A stretch of DNA of 64,000 bases from Halorubrum salsamenti (GTDB taxonomy: Archaea > Halobacteriota > Halobacteria > Halobacteriales > Haloferacaceae), in contig NZ_VCNL01000005.1 of assembly GCF_007671685.1 (NCBI RefSeq), forward strand, positions 248,001-312,000, in the 5' to 3' direction. Shown here in pieces: positions 24,591 through 34,697 of the stretch (positions within the stretch are counted from its first letter, which is position 1; the number at the start of each line of letters is the position of its first letter). A model generated the notes under the pieces. It did not search any database. It had not been told where the DNA came from and saw nothing but the letters and a program-made list of their open reading frames with translations. Position numbers and translations under genes: made by a program.

Positions 24591-26768
24591 TCAATCGAGG
24601 AGCTGAATCGGGTGTCGCGTCGGTCGCTCGAGGAGGTCATCGAGCTGTTCGAGACAAGACGTCCCACTCGCGACCACCGTTCGGTCACGGGTCTCGGCTT
24701 CGGTAAACTGGGCCCTGAGATCGCTTCCGACGGCCATACTCACCTCGTAGTAGTCGCTTTTGTACCCGAAGCTTCCGGCCATCCCGCAGCATTCCACGTC
24801 GGACGTGGTCACGTCGAAATCGCACCGTTCGAGCACGTCCAGCGTATAGGGTTCGAGGTCGAGCGTCCGCTGTTGACAGTGGCTGTGGTAGGCGAGTTGT
24901 TCACCGTCACCGTGCCGGAGATCGTCTGCGGCTGCGCCGTTTTCGAGGAGTCCGTACACGTACTCGAACACCTCGTAGCCGTTCGACGCCAGTTCGTCGT
25001 AATCTTCCGCGTCGAGAAGCCGCTCGTACTCTCGGTCGAACATCGCGATATCGGACGGTTCGACGACGACGACGTCGCGTCCGTCCTCGATGTGTGGTTC
25101 GAGCGTCTCGGCGACCCGCTCGGCGTGATCACGCGCCGTCGCGATCATCCCCTGTGAGAGCGGAGCGCGACCACTCGACGGCGCGGGGGGAACGACGACG
25201 TCGACACCGAGGGACTCGAGGACGCGAACGGCGGCCTTGCCGCGCTCGACGTGGACGTGGTTCGTGTACAGATCCGGATAGAGAACGGCGCGGCGGCGGG
25301 GGTTCTCGATGGCGGTGTCGCGCTTTCGCGCCCAGTCGACGAGCGTCTCGCGCCGGAACTGCGGCAGTTCACGGCGGGAATCGATCCCCAACACTCGCTG
25401 CATGGCCATCCGGGCCGGCGTCGTGTCCGAAGCCCAGTTCGAGAGCGGGGCGAGCGCGGACCCCACCGACGCGATCGCTTCGAAGTTCCCGAAGAAGCGC
25501 TTCTGGAGCGACGGCGACGTCTCCTCTTCGTCGGGCGTGAGCCCGTCGACGAGGAAATCGAACTGCCCCTCGTTCTCGCCGTTGAGCCGATCCCGGACGA
25601 CGGTGTTGATCCACGGGATGTCGATGCCGACCGGGCAGGCGTCGACACAGCGCGAACAGCCGGTACAGAGATCGTTGAACTCGCTCGCAGTGTCGAGTCC
25701 TTCGATACCGGCTTCCCACCCGGTCGCGATACCACCGGAGTACGTCTCGCCGCCGAAGGCGTGCCCGCCGACCTGCTGGAAGTTGGCACAGGAGTTCGAG
25801 CAGGCGGAACACCGGATACAGTACAGCGTTTCGCGCAGCTCGTCGTCGTCGCGCATCGCCATGCGGCCGTTGTCGATCAACACGAGGTGGAAGTCGCGGT
25901 CGGAATCGAGTTCCGACAGCGGCGTCTCGTCGTCGTCGAAGTCGATCGACGGTGTCCCTACCGGTGGAGTCAGCAGGGAGATGTACGAGGTGATGTCCTG
26001 GCCGGTCCCGGAGCGACCGATGAGCTCGACGAACGGCTGGAGGTCCTCGACGCTGGGAATCACCTTCTCGACCCCGGCGACGGCGATGTGCGTGTCCGTC
26101 GCGGCGACGCTTTTGCGCGCGTTCCCCTCGCTGGTCACGAGCGCCATGGTTCCCGTGTCCGCGGTGATGAAGTTCGCCCCGGTCATCCCCACGTCGGCGT
26201 CCTCGATCAGCTCCCCGAGGTGGTCTCTGGCGAAGGCGGTGAGCTCCGACGCGGTCGCTAGGGGTTCCTCGGGGTCGAACCGCTCGTTGATCAGTTCGGC
26301 GATGGAGTCGCGAGACTTGTGGATCGCCGGGGCGACGATGTGCGACGGCGTCTCGTCGGCGACCTGGAGTACCCACTCGCCCAGATCTGTCTCGACCACG
26401 TCGACACCGTCCTTCGCTAGCGCCTCGTTGACCTCGATCTCCTCCGAGGTCATCGACTTGCTCTTGACGACCCGTTCGGCGTTCTGATCCGCCACGACCG
26501 ACCGAACGTAGTCGTTGGCGTCCGTCGCGTCCTCCGCGATGTAGAGCGTCCCGCCGTTGGCTTCGACGGTGTCACGCAGCCGATCGATCAGCTCCGGGAG
26601 GCGCTCGATCGCGTCTTCCTTGATCGATCGGGCCTCGTCCTTCAGGGCGTCGTAGTCGGAGAGGCGGCCGACGGAGTCGTACCGTCCCCTGTTGAACCCC
26701 TTCGTGTTTTCGCTGACGGCCGCTCCCTCGGTGGCCATCACATCTCGGAGTTCGCTGGGGCTACTCAT
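24591..26768 (-). CDS. LutB-LutA fusion: LUD domain, two 4Fe-4S clusters, CCG domain
   Basis: A 725-residue protein. The N-terminal half is LutB-like (LUD domain, e.g. GMTGANFITADTGTMALV), followed by CIRCSACSNSCANF and CTGCSRCVDACPVGI cluster motifs. The C-terminal ~300 residues are LutA/GlpC-like, with a final VECCGMAGSFGY CCG motif. The first CCG motif is degenerate: APSSGRAPLSQG has Ser-Ser where relatives have Cys-Cys. With LutC it should oxidise L- or D-lactate to pyruvate. The start at 26768 overlaps lutC by 8 bases; an upstream ATG (26801) lies deeper within lutC. Confidence 0.87.
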   Translation of the reverse strand: MSSPSELRDVMATEGAAVSENTKGFNRGRYDSVGRLSDYDALKDEARSIKEDAIERLPELIDRLRDTVEANGGTLYIAEDATDANDYVRSVVADQNAERVVKSKSMTSEEIEVNEALAKDGVDVVETDLGEWVLQVADETPSHIVAPAIHKSRDSIAELINERFDPEEPLATASELTAFARDHLGELIEDADVGMTGANFITADTGTMALVTSEGNARKSVAATDTHIAVAGVEKVIPSVEDLQPFVELIGRSGTGQDITSYISLLTPPVGTPSIDFDDDETPLSELDSDRDFHLVLIDNGRMAMRDDDELRETLYCIRCSACSNSCANFQQVGGHAFGGETYSGGIATGWEAGIEGLDTASEFNDLCTGCSRCVDACPVGIDIPWINTVVRDRLNGENEGQFDFLVDGLTPDEEETSPSLQKRFFGNFEAIASVGSALAPLSNWASDTTPARMAMQRVLGIDSRRELPQFRRETLVDWARKRDTAIENPRRRAVLYPDLYTNHVHVERGKAAVRVLESLGVDVVVPPAPSSGRAPLSQGMIATARDHAERVAETLEPHIEDGRDVVVVEPSDIAMFDREYERLLDAEDYDELASNGYEVFEYVYGLLENGAAADDLRHGDGEQLAYHSHCQQRTLDLEPYTLDVLERCDFDVTTSDVECCGMAGSFGYKSDYYEVSMAVGSDLRAQFTEAETRDRTVVASGTSCLEQLDDLLERPTRHPIQLLD

Positions 26769-27276
26769 CGGCCGCCTCCACGACGAGGACGTGGACCTCA
26801 CTGGGGCCGTGTGCCCCTCGAACGAGCTCCCCCATATCCGCCGTCGCGCTGGGCCCCGTGGCGATGATGCCGCTCTGCGTTCGCTCCCTGAACGCCTCGC
26901 CGAACCGGTCGAACGCGGCTTCCATGTCGGGAACGACGTCCCGTTCGTTCACGATCGCCACGTGGCGGTCCACGAAGAGGCTCACGAGGTCGCTTCCCGC
27001 CGGCGACTCGGGGACCACCACCGATCCGTAGTCACCGATAGCGAACGAGGCCGGTGTGACGCCGGTCGTCGCCGCCTTCAACGCCGCCGGCGTTGGATCG
27101 ACTTCGACGTCCGTCCGGGTGAGCGAGGCGTCGATCCCGTCCAGCTCGACGCCGACCGAGCGCCCTCTGAGGTGCGGCGAAAGCGCCTCCTCGAACGCCT
27201 CTGGCGTCGTTTGTTCACACGGCACGTCTAACGTACCGAGCGTCGAGACGAGCGAGTCAGTCGGCGTTGCTGACAT
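26761..27276 (-). CDS. lutC: LutC-like LUD-domain protein
   Basis: A 171-residue LUD-domain protein (FAIGDYGSVVVPESPAGSDLVSLFVDRHVAIV, then GIIATGPSATADMGELVRGAHGP). It is the small subunit of the LutABC lactate oxidation complex. It is first in a two-gene operon with the LutB-LutA fusion. No lactate permease or dehydrogenase is adjacent. Confidence 0.87.
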   Translation of the reverse strand: MSATPTDSLVSTLGTLDVPCEQTTPEAFEEALSPHLRGRSVGVELDGIDASLTRTDVEVDPTPAALKAATTGVTPASFAIGDYGSVVVPESPAGSDLVSLFVDRHVAIVNERDVVPDMEAAFDRFGEAFRERTQSGIIATGPSATADMGELVRGAHGPSEVHVLVVEAADE

Positions 27277-27975
27277 GTGACACTGTAACGCGACCGTCGG
27301 GATGTAATTTTCGGGTACCGTCCGTCGACCGGCTTCCGGAAGCGTCGTCAGCGGGGACCACGCACGCGCTGAGAACGCGGTGACAGGTCACACCGAAGAC
27401 GTGTCGCACGCGCTGAGGACGTGCTCGCGGAACGCGCGCCCGGCGGGCCGTTCCCGATAGCTTCCGGTCCCCTCCGCTACGCGGTCGAGCCGGTGCCGGG
27501 TGTCGCCGTAGCGGTGGACCCGAGGCCCCACGTCACGGTTCATCGTGACGGGCTACGATGCGGACACAAACACGTGGGGATCGGAGCGTTACCAAATACA
27601 TATTTAAATGACTAATTTGGAAATATATAAAATAGTATATGTTTCTACATGCCGGTCTAGCGGCCGTCAAAAGTGAACTCCAGCTCACGGCTTCATCAAA
27701 AAGAGTACCTGGAATATATTTTAAAATCTGCTTTTAAATTAAAATATTTAACCTCATAGACGGTTATCGATCCGAATATGAGTCAGATTCCGGCAGGAGG
27801 TCCGTCTCGTGAACTCAGTGATGAGCGGTGAGTCGTTATCAATTAGTACGGACCCATCATTAAGAATAGTATTATTTAAATAGGATACGAATAGGGTAAA
27901 CCCGACACCGAGATTCGTTTACGGCCCCGAAATCGCCTCGCGTTCCGTGGGTTTCCAGAACGGGAACGCTCCGTG
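27277..27975. other. Gene-free region with AT-rich island
   Basis: About 700 bases between lutC and the beta-propeller gene. The part 27277-27590 is GC-rich. From about 27595 to 27900 the sequence is strongly AT-rich (runs such as TATATTTTAAAAT), unusual for this DNA. A 64-codon plus-strand ORF at 27421 has no recognisable features. I see no RNA gene. Confidence 0.5.
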
Positions 27976-29238
27976 TCACCTGATGGCATACATCCGGCCG
28001 TCGGTTCCGCTGACGTACAGCGTGCCGTCGACGAGCGCGGGGCTCGATCCGACACCGCGGCCGCCGACTTCGACGAACCACGCTTCCTCGCCGTCGGTCG
28101 TGAGTCCGTAGACGCCGAGCCCGTCTCGCTCCGTCTGGCCGTGGGTCCCGAAGTAGAGTCGGTCGTCGGTGACAACGGGACTACTGCCCACCTCTAGCGC
28201 ATCCGTCTCGAAGCTCCACAGCTCCTCGCCGGACTGGCGGTCGAACTTGAACATCTCACCGTAGTGCGTGGTGGGATCGTCCAGCGTGTTGTACGGCGTA
28301 TCTCCGACGTACACCCCCGAGTCGTCGACGGCGACGGAGCCGGAGATGTAGCGGGCGAACGGGTCCGCAGTCCACTCGACCTCTCCCGAAGCGGCGTCGA
28401 CCGCGTGGACGATCCCGTTCCAGTCCCCGAAGAACACGGTCCCGAACGCCAAGGTCGGGCTCGACCAGACCATATCTCCCACGTCGTAGGTCCAGACCTC
28501 CGCTCCGGATCCGGTGTCAAGCGCGTAGAGCGTGTCGTTTGAGGCTCCGATGTACATCGTTTCGTCGTCCACTGCCGGCGTACTCACGACCTCGTCGCCG
28601 ACCGCGTACCGCCACTCGGTCTCGCCCGTGACGGCGTCCAGCGCGTAGATCCACCCGCCTTCGGTCGCGTCGGGCTCGTCCGACTCTTCCGCAAACACCG
28701 CGCACGCGAGGTTGTGACAGCCCACGCCGATGTACACCGTCTCACCGGTCACCGTCGGACTCCCCCGGATCAGTCCCTCGAGGTCGCGGCGCCACGTCTC
28801 GTCGCCGCTCGCGGCGTCGATCGCGTACACGCACGTGTCGTAGGAGCCGACGTACACCGTCCCGTCGGCGTACGCAGGTGACCCCTCGATCCGGTGTCCC
28901 GTCGCAAACGTCCACAGCTCCTCGCCCGTCGTCGCGTCCAGCGCGTACAGCGTCCCGTCCGCGTTGCCGACGAACACGGTGTCGTCTGCGACGACCGGAC
29001 TCCCCCAAAAGGGCCCGTCGGCCTCGTGGGTCCATTCGATCGACGGGTCTGCGCTCGTCGGTGAGACGCCCCTCGCGAACCCCGTGTTGTAGCGGTCGCC
29101 CCGGAACGACGGCCAGTCGGTTACTGGCTCCGAGACGGGATGCGATCCCGAGCCCTCGCCTCGGATGCCGGCACACCCCCCGACAAGACCGAGCGAGGCC
29201 GTCGACACGGCGGCGAGAAAGCTCCGTCTGTTACTCAT
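27976..29238 (-). CDS. PQQ-like beta-propeller lipoprotein (Tat-exported)
   Basis: About 420 residues. The N-terminus has a twin-arginine signal (SNRRSFLAAVS) and a lipobox ending LVGGC, so it should be membrane-anchored outside the cell. The rest is a series of PQQ-type blades with recurring motifs such as VYVGSYDTCVYAIDAASGDETW and LYALDATTGEELWTF. No quinoprotein catalytic residues can be claimed; many members are scaffolds. It lies 100 bases downstream of livF in the same direction, so it may serve the transporter operon. The start at 29238 places the Arg pair normally; ATG 29244 is an alternative. Confidence 0.8.
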   Translation of the reverse strand: MSNRRSFLAAVSTASLGLVGGCAGIRGEGSGSHPVSEPVTDWPSFRGDRYNTGFARGVSPTSADPSIEWTHEADGPFWGSPVVADDTVFVGNADGTLYALDATTGEELWTFATGHRIEGSPAYADGTVYVGSYDTCVYAIDAASGDETWRRDLEGLIRGSPTVTGETVYIGVGCHNLACAVFAEESDEPDATEGGWIYALDAVTGETEWRYAVGDEVVSTPAVDDETMYIGASNDTLYALDTGSGAEVWTYDVGDMVWSSPTLAFGTVFFGDWNGIVHAVDAASGEVEWTADPFARYISGSVAVDDSGVYVGDTPYNTLDDPTTHYGEMFKFDRQSGEELWSFETDALEVGSSPVVTDDRLYFGTHGQTERDGLGVYGLTTDGEEAWFVEVGGRGVGSSPALVDGTLYVSGTDGRMYAIR

Positions 29239-29340
29239 CACCATGTCTCGGTTCACCTGTCGTCGCGTAATAACGCTTTGGGCGTCGGGGATCGACGGAC
29301 CGCGAGGGGAGAGGGGCGGTTCGCCTGCACGCGGCCCGCC

Positions 29341-30084
29341 TCAAACGACGAGGTATTCGTCCAAGTCCTCGTTTTCGAGCTCCTCGACGGTCCCTTCGTA
29401 GACCATCTCGCCCTGATCTAAGACGTAGCCGCGGTCGGCGAGCTTCAGCGCCTCACGGACGTTTTGCTCGATGAGAAGGACGGTCAACCCCTGGTCCGAG
29501 ATCTCGCGGATCGACTCCGAGACGGACTGGATGATCTGCGGCGCGAGCCCCTCCGTGGGCTCGTCGAGCAGCAGCAGATCGAGATCGGGTAGTCGCAGGG
29601 TTCTGGCGATCGAGAGCATCTGCTGTTCGCCGCCGGACAGCGTCCCGGATTTCTGTGACCGGCGTTCCTCCAGTCGCGGGAACAGCTCGTACAGCTCGTC
29701 GATCCCCATCGTGGGCGATCCGCTCCCAGTCGCGCGCCGGCGGATCGTGTTCCACTGGGCGCTGGCGATCTTCGACATCTTGAGGTTCTCCTCGACCGTC
29801 AGGTCGGTGAACAGCCGACGCCCCTCGGGAACCACGCCAACGCCGGCCTGCGTGACGTCGTCGGTCGGCCAGTCGGTGATATCGTCTCCGTCGAAGTGGA
29901 TGGTACCAGAGCGGACCTCGGGCGGTTCCGTGCCGGCGATGCTCCTGACGGTCGTGGTCTTGCCGGCGCCGTTGCGACCCAGAAGCGAGATGACCTCCCC
30001 TTCGTCGATCGCCATCGACACCCCGCGCAGGATGTGGCTCGCCCCGTAGTAGGCGTGGACGTCGTCGAGTTCGAGCAGCGTCAT
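29341..30084 (-). CDS. livF: Branched-chain amino-acid-type ABC transporter ATPase LivF
   Basis: A 247-residue ABC ATPase. Walker A is GRNGAGKTT, the signature is LSGGEQQ and Walker B is LLLDEPTEGLAP. It closes a livK-H-M-G-F order. The Liv family carries branched-chain amino acids but also amides, urea and aromatic acids, so the substrate is open. It overlaps livG by 4 bases. Confidence 0.93.
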   Translation of the reverse strand: MTLLELDDVHAYYGASHILRGVSMAIDEGEVISLLGRNGAGKTTTVRSIAGTEPPEVRSGTIHFDGDDITDWPTDDVTQAGVGVVPEGRRLFTDLTVEENLKMSKIASAQWNTIRRRATGSGSPTMGIDELYELFPRLEERRSQKSGTLSGGEQQMLSIARTLRLPDLDLLLLDEPTEGLAPQIIQSVSESIREISDQGLTVLLIEQNVREALKLADRGYVLDQGEMVYEGTVEELENEDLDEYLVV

Positions 30085-30839
30085 TCCGCTTCACCTCCGA
30101 GGTACGCCTCGCGAACAGCGGGATCGCTTTTAATCTCGTCGGGCGTTCCCTTCGCGATGATCGCGCCGTCGTTGAGCGTGAATATCCGATCGGAGACGTC
30201 GAAGATGACGTCCATGTCGTGTTCGACGAGGAAGATGGTCATGTTCCAGTCGGCGAGGAGTTCGCGGATGAGCGACACCGTCATCTCGGTCTCTCCCGGC
30301 GACATCCCCGCCGTGGGCTCGTCCATGAACATCAGGTCGGGATCCGTCGCCAACCCGATAGCCACCTCCAGTCGCCGCTTGTCGCCGTAGGGGAGCGATT
30401 CCGCGACCTCCGCGGCGTTATCCCCCAGTTCGATGGTCTCGAGGATGCGTTCCGTGCGGTCCCGCACCTCGTCGTAGCTGTCGCGCCGACTGAAGAAGTT
30501 GACGCTGAACGATCCGTGTTCGGTCGCGAACGCCGCCACCTGAATATTCTCTCTGACGGTGAGCTCGGGGAAGATCGACGCGGTCTGGAACGACCGACCG
30601 ACGCCGAGTTGCGCGATCTCGAACGGGTCGAGCCCGATGAGGTCGGTCCCCGCGTAGGTGATCTCGCCGGAGGTGGGCTCCAACATGCCCGTGATGGCGT
30701 TGATCAGCGTCGATTTCCCGGCGCCGTTCGGTCCGATGAGCGAGACGAGCTCGCCCTGATCGACCGAGATTGTCACGTCGTCGAGCGCTTTCAGACCGCC
30801 GAACGTCTTCGTGAGATTGCGCGTTTCGAGTAGTGGCAT
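30081..30839 (-). CDS. livG: Branched-chain amino-acid-type ABC transporter ATPase LivG
   Basis: A 252-residue ABC ATPase. Walker A is GPNGAGKST, the signature region is LPYGDKRRLEVAIGLA and Walker B is LMFMDEPTAGMSPGE. The ATG at 30839 overlaps the livM stop (ATGA); a GTG one codon earlier is less likely. It partners LivF. Confidence 0.93.
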   Translation of the reverse strand: MPLLETRNLTKTFGGLKALDDVTISVDQGELVSLIGPNGAGKSTLINAITGMLEPTSGEITYAGTDLIGLDPFEIAQLGVGRSFQTASIFPELTVRENIQVAAFATEHGSFSVNFFSRRDSYDEVRDRTERILETIELGDNAAEVAESLPYGDKRRLEVAIGLATDPDLMFMDEPTAGMSPGETEMTVSLIRELLADWNMTIFLVEHDMDVIFDVSDRIFTLNDGAIIAKGTPDEIKSDPAVREAYLGGEAE

Positions 30840-31939
30840 CACTGATCACCTCTCCGAGACCGAAGCCGCGAACTGACACTCGTGATCATCCCCCAGAGTC
30901 CGTCGGGGTACTTCCAGACGACGGCCGTGAACGCGAGAGCGAGCGTGAGCAGCCAGTAGCCGCCGATCACGTCGAGCCCGTTGACGACGCCCTCGAAGTA
31001 GAGGAAGACGATCACGCCGAGTATCGGGCCCGCAACCGTGCCTAACCCGCCCAACACGGTCATCATAACCACGTCGCCGCTGAGCGTCCAGTGAAGGCGT
31101 TCGACGCCGGTGAAGTACGTCTCCATCGGCAGGAGTCCCCCGGCGATCCCCGCGATGAATCCCGAGATGACGAACGCCGCGAACTTGTACCGCCAGACGT
31201 CGAGCCCGACGAAGGACGCTCGGGTCTCATTCTCCCGGACAGCCTTGAAGATCAGCCCGTACGGCGACTTCCGGACGCGCGTGATGAACACGACGACGGC
31301 GACGAAGAACGCGGCGATAAAGAGGTACATGTATGTCCCCCAGAGCGCGCCGAAGATCCCCGGGATGTCTGCACCCAGTTCGACGAGGCCGAAGAGCGGG
31401 CTTCGTTCGACGCCGAGGCCGTTGATACCGCCGGTAATCCCCTCGAAAGGTTCTCTGGCCATGTAGTACAACATCTGTGCGATCGCGAGCGTCACGATCG
31501 CGAAGTACACCGTGTGGAGTCGGAGCAGGATGAACGGCGTCACGACGGCCAACACGAGCGCGAAGCACACGCCGACGACGACCGAGAGAAACGGATCGGC
31601 AACGACGTTGTTCGCGAACAGAGCCGTCGCGTACGCCGATCCGCCGAAGAACATGGCGTGACCGAACGACAGCAGTCCGGTTTGGCCCAGTAGGTGGTTG
31701 AACCCCAGCGCGAAGATCCCCCAGATGAGCACCAAGCGAGCGAGCTGGTCGTACGCGAGCAGGTCGTTCGGGATCAGCGGGAGGCTCGTGAACACCCACG
31801 GGAACACCGCGACGAAGACGACGGCGCTGACCAGCACGAACCGCTCCGTGTGCTTGATCCGGTCCCACGTCTCGAGTGCGCTCGACGCCGGTTCGTCGTC
31901 GGTGGTCTCCTCCGACCCCTCGGTGGTCTCCGTGCTCAT
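30839..31939 (-). CDS. livM: ABC transporter permease LivM
   Basis: A 366-residue permease with about nine hydrophobic segments. It has the conserved ALGFNHLLGQTGLLSFGHAMFFGG motif and the EAA-like loop (ENETRASFVGLDVWRYK). The Glu/Asp-rich N-terminal cytoplasmic extension (first ~35 residues) is a haloarchaeal feature. ATGA overlap with livH upstream. Confidence 0.92.
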   Translation of the reverse strand: MSTETTEGSEETTDDEPASSALETWDRIKHTERFVLVSAVVFVAVFPWVFTSLPLIPNDLLAYDQLARLVLIWGIFALGFNHLLGQTGLLSFGHAMFFGGSAYATALFANNVVADPFLSVVVGVCFALVLAVVTPFILLRLHTVYFAIVTLAIAQMLYYMAREPFEGITGGINGLGVERSPLFGLVELGADIPGIFGALWGTYMYLFIAAFFVAVVVFITRVRKSPYGLIFKAVRENETRASFVGLDVWRYKFAAFVISGFIAGIAGGLLPMETYFTGVERLHWTLSGDVVMMTVLGGLGTVAGPILGVIVFLYFEGVVNGLDVIGGYWLLTLALAFTAVVWKYPDGLWGMITSVSSRLRSRRGDQ

Positions 31940-32868
31940 TGTCCGACCCTCCCCGTCGGGTAGATGCCGCTCGGTCGGATGGTCAACACCACGATCGCCA
32001 GCGCGTAGATGCTCGCCGTCGCCATGCTGGGCCAGACCTGCGTCACCGCCGCGAAGACGAAGCCCGCGAGCAACGCCCCGACGGTGGTCCCCTTGATCGA
32101 TCCGACCCCACCCATGATCACGATGACCAGTGCGGGGATGATGTTACTGAACCCCATCCCGGCGTTCACGCCGAACAGCGAGCCGCCGAGAATCCCGGCG
32201 AGGCCGGCGTAGGCCGCGCCGATGGCGAAGATCAGGAGGAACGGGCGGCCGATTCGGATACCGAGCAGCTCGGTCATTTCGGTGTCCTCGGTGCCGGCCC
32301 TGACTGCGAGGCCGTAATCGGTGTACTTGTAGAAGGCGAAGAGGATCGCCAGGAACACGAGTGCGAGGACGACGACGTAGATGCGCCACCGCGACACCGA
32401 TCCGACGGCGGGGATGAGTATCGGTCCAGACGCCCAGTCGGGCCGGGCGTAGTTGAATCCGGTTCGGCCGAAGACGAGGTTGAACCCCTCTTGGAAGATC
32501 AGGAGAATGCCGAACGTCACCAACAGCTGATCGAGCAGCGGGCGATCGTACAGCGGTTTCGCGAGGAACCGCTCCATCGCGATCCCACCGACGAACACGA
32601 CGATCGGCGTCACGACGAGGGCGGCGAGGAATCCGAGGTCGAGCCCCAGCGGCGCGAGCCCGTATCGGTCGATCAGCCCGCCGAACCCGACTTGGAACCC
32701 GACGATCAACCCGACGTACGCTCCGATCAGGTACAACGCTCCGTGCGCCATATTGACGAACTGAAGGGACCCGAACACGATCGACAGTCCCAGCGCCACG
32801 AGGAGGTACACTGACGCCACGCTCAGCGCGACGAACAGGAACTGGACGGACGATTCTACGAGGCTCAT
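31936..32868 (-). CDS. livH: ABC transporter permease LivH
   Basis: A 310-residue permease. The N-terminal block ALGLSIVFGSLQFVNMAHG is diagnostic of LivH, and AALVVTPIVVFVGGIAMERF follows. The ATG at 32868 is preferred over a GTG four codons upstream. The gap to livK is about 170 bases, so livK may be more strongly expressed than the membrane part, as is usual. Confidence 0.92.
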   Translation of the reverse strand: MSLVESSVQFLFVALSVASVYLLVALGLSIVFGSLQFVNMAHGALYLIGAYVGLIVGFQVGFGGLIDRYGLAPLGLDLGFLAALVVTPIVVFVGGIAMERFLAKPLYDRPLLDQLLVTFGILLIFQEGFNLVFGRTGFNYARPDWASGPILIPAVGSVSRWRIYVVVLALVFLAILFAFYKYTDYGLAVRAGTEDTEMTELLGIRIGRPFLLIFAIGAAYAGLAGILGGSLFGVNAGMGFSNIIPALVIVIMGGVGSIKGTTVGALLAGFVFAAVTQVWPSMATASIYALAIVVLTIRPSGIYPTGRVGQ

Positions 32869-33042
32869 CCGAACCGCCACCTATTGTCTACTGTTACCAT
32901 GTCTTGACAGCGCTCTCATTCGCCGTTGAATCGCGCGTCACACCCGGTGGTCGTCGAACGCGGGCACGGGCTCATCGCGGGACGCCCCGATTGGTACGCC
33001 GCGGGTCGGACGCCGCGCCGGGACGACCGTCCGGGAGACGCG

Positions 33043-34428
33043 TTACTCGTCACCGTACTCGTTCTCGTCCATCGCACACTCGTTGGCCGGGTAGGCGTCG
33101 CACTCGTACACGAGCGGGTCGGTCGTCTCCATCACCTCGGTCCGAATGCCGATCTCCTCGGCCGTGGCGTCGTCGACGCCCTGTACGAGGTGCCACGGGC
33201 GCTCGACCTGGTGGTCGCACTCCCGGAACTGGGACGGCCCCCACGCCTGCTCCCAGTCGAACTCCTCGAGGGTCCGCACGACCGTCGGCGGGTGGAACGT
33301 GCCCGCCTCTTCGACGGCGGCCGCGTACACCAGCATCGACTCGTAGGTGTGAAGCGAACTCTGGTTGGGGATCTCGTCGTACTCGCTCTGGTACGCCTCG
33401 ACGAAGGTGTTCGACGCCTCGTTGTCGTAGTTCGGGTTCCACGGCTCCATGCCGTAGACACCCTCGGCGTCGGACCCCATGGGGTCGAGGGTGAACGCGC
33501 TGACGTGCGGGATGAACACGTCGACGTCCTCGGTGACTCCGGCGTCGACCATCTGTGAGAGCCCGCTGGCCGCGAACTCGCCGAAACTGGCGAAGTGGAC
33601 AACGTCGGCGCCCGAATCCTGAAGGTCCTGTATCTGCGTCTGGTGGTCGCTTTCCCCCTCGGCGATCGCCGAGCCGCCGGCGTCTTCCCACGGTCCGTTC
33701 TCCGTGAGGTGGGTGCGCATGGCGTCGCGGTTCGACTGACCGTAGGAGTAGTCCATGTAGATATGGAACAGCTCCCGGTCCTCGCCGAGCGCCTCGGGAA
33801 GCAGGTTTCCGGCGGCCATCCCGATGATCTCCGCGTGGAAGGTCGGGTGGAAGTAGTACCGCGAGCAGTTCTCCCCGCTGATCCCGGCCGACGTGGAGTT
33901 CCCGCCCATGAACGGGACCTTCTCCCGCTGGGCGACGTCTTGCATCGCGAGAGTCACCGTACTGGACATGCCGCCGGTCCAGAACTGGATGTTATCCTGC
34001 TGGATCATCCCGTTGATATTGGAATTCGCCGTGTCGGGATCCCCACCGGTGTCGGCCTTCGTCGGTTCGATCTGGTACCCGAGAATGCCGTCGCCGCTCA
34101 GCGCGTCCCAGGTGTCGACCAACCCGCCGCCGTTGTTCAGGTGTTGGACCGCGAGATCGAACCCCAGCTCCTGGTCTTGACCGTCCGGGCCGAGCGCGCC
34201 GGACAGCGGGCCGTTGAATCCGATTGCAACGGTGTCTCCCTCCGGGGGGAAGTTCCCGATCGGTTCGTACTCTCCGTCGCTACCGTCGCTACCGTCGCTA
34301 CCGTCGCTGCCGTCGCCCCCGTCGCCGCCTCCAGTACAGCCGGCGAATCCGGCGGTGAGACCGCCGGCCGCGAGGCCTTTGAGGTAGCGACGTCGAGACT
34401 CGTCTCCAGGTTCACGTTTGTCTGTCAT
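33043..34428 (-). CDS. ABC transporter substrate-binding lipoprotein (LivK-like)
   Basis: A 461-residue Peripla_BP_6-type binding protein. The Tat motif SRRRYLKGLAAGG and lipobox GFAGC give a membrane-anchored external protein. A Gly/Asp/Ser linker made of four DGS units follows. The core has IGFNGPLSGALGPDGQ and GGMSSTVTLAMQDVAQREKVPFMGG, typical of Liv receptors. Ligand residues cannot be assigned. The neighbours (Tm-1-like protein, PEP-hydrolase-like protein, cupin, IclR) argue for a carboxylate or sugar-derived substrate, but this is a guess. Confidence 0.88.
   Translation of the reverse strand: MTDKREPGDESRRRYLKGLAAGGLTAGFAGCTGGGDGGDGSDGSDGSDGSDGEYEPIGNFPPEGDTVAIGFNGPLSGALGPDGQDQELGFDLAVQHLNNGGGLVDTWDALSGDGILGYQIEPTKADTGGDPDTANSNINGMIQQDNIQFWTGGMSSTVTLAMQDVAQREKVPFMGGNSTSAGISGENCSRYYFHPTFHAEIIGMAAGNLLPEALGEDRELFHIYMDYSYGQSNRDAMRTHLTENGPWEDAGGSAIAEGESDHQTQIQDLQDSGADVVHFASFGEFAASGLSQMVDAGVTEDVDVFIPHVSAFTLDPMGSDAEGVYGMEPWNPNYDNEASNTFVEAYQSEYDEIPNQSSLHTYESMLVYAAAVEEAGTFHPPTVVRTLEEFDWEQAWGPSQFRECDHQVERPWHLVQGVDDATAEEIGIRTEVMETTDPLVYECDAYPANECAMDENEYGDE
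34274..34316. repeat. 9-bp tandem repeat coding for a DGS linker
   Basis: CTACCGTCG-type 9-mers repeat about four times inside the binding-protein gene. They encode the flexible linker between the lipobox and the folded domain, and their number is likely to vary among strains. Confidence 0.7.
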
Positions 34429-34697
34429 GGTTGTTTAGGCAACTCGTGGACAAATGGAACGATACAGGATTTAAATCTTTGGTAATTATATTTATTTTCT
34501 TAGGTTATTAGCCGTCGCTGTCAGAGCAGCTCCGAACCGGGTTCGGTCGAACTCCGGCCGCCGAAACGGGTCAGATCGCCGAAAATGGTTCAGAAGACCT
34601 CGTGCTGCCGACGTGTTCGAGATCGATTCGGGATCGGCCTGGGTTCGAGTCGCGATCGGTGCGTGGCCGATTCGGGTTCGTGGCCGGTCCGTGAAAC

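Noticed and set aside
27421-27615. A 64-codon ORF near the lutC promoter
   Set aside because: No motif; overlaps the shift from GC-rich to AT-rich sequence.
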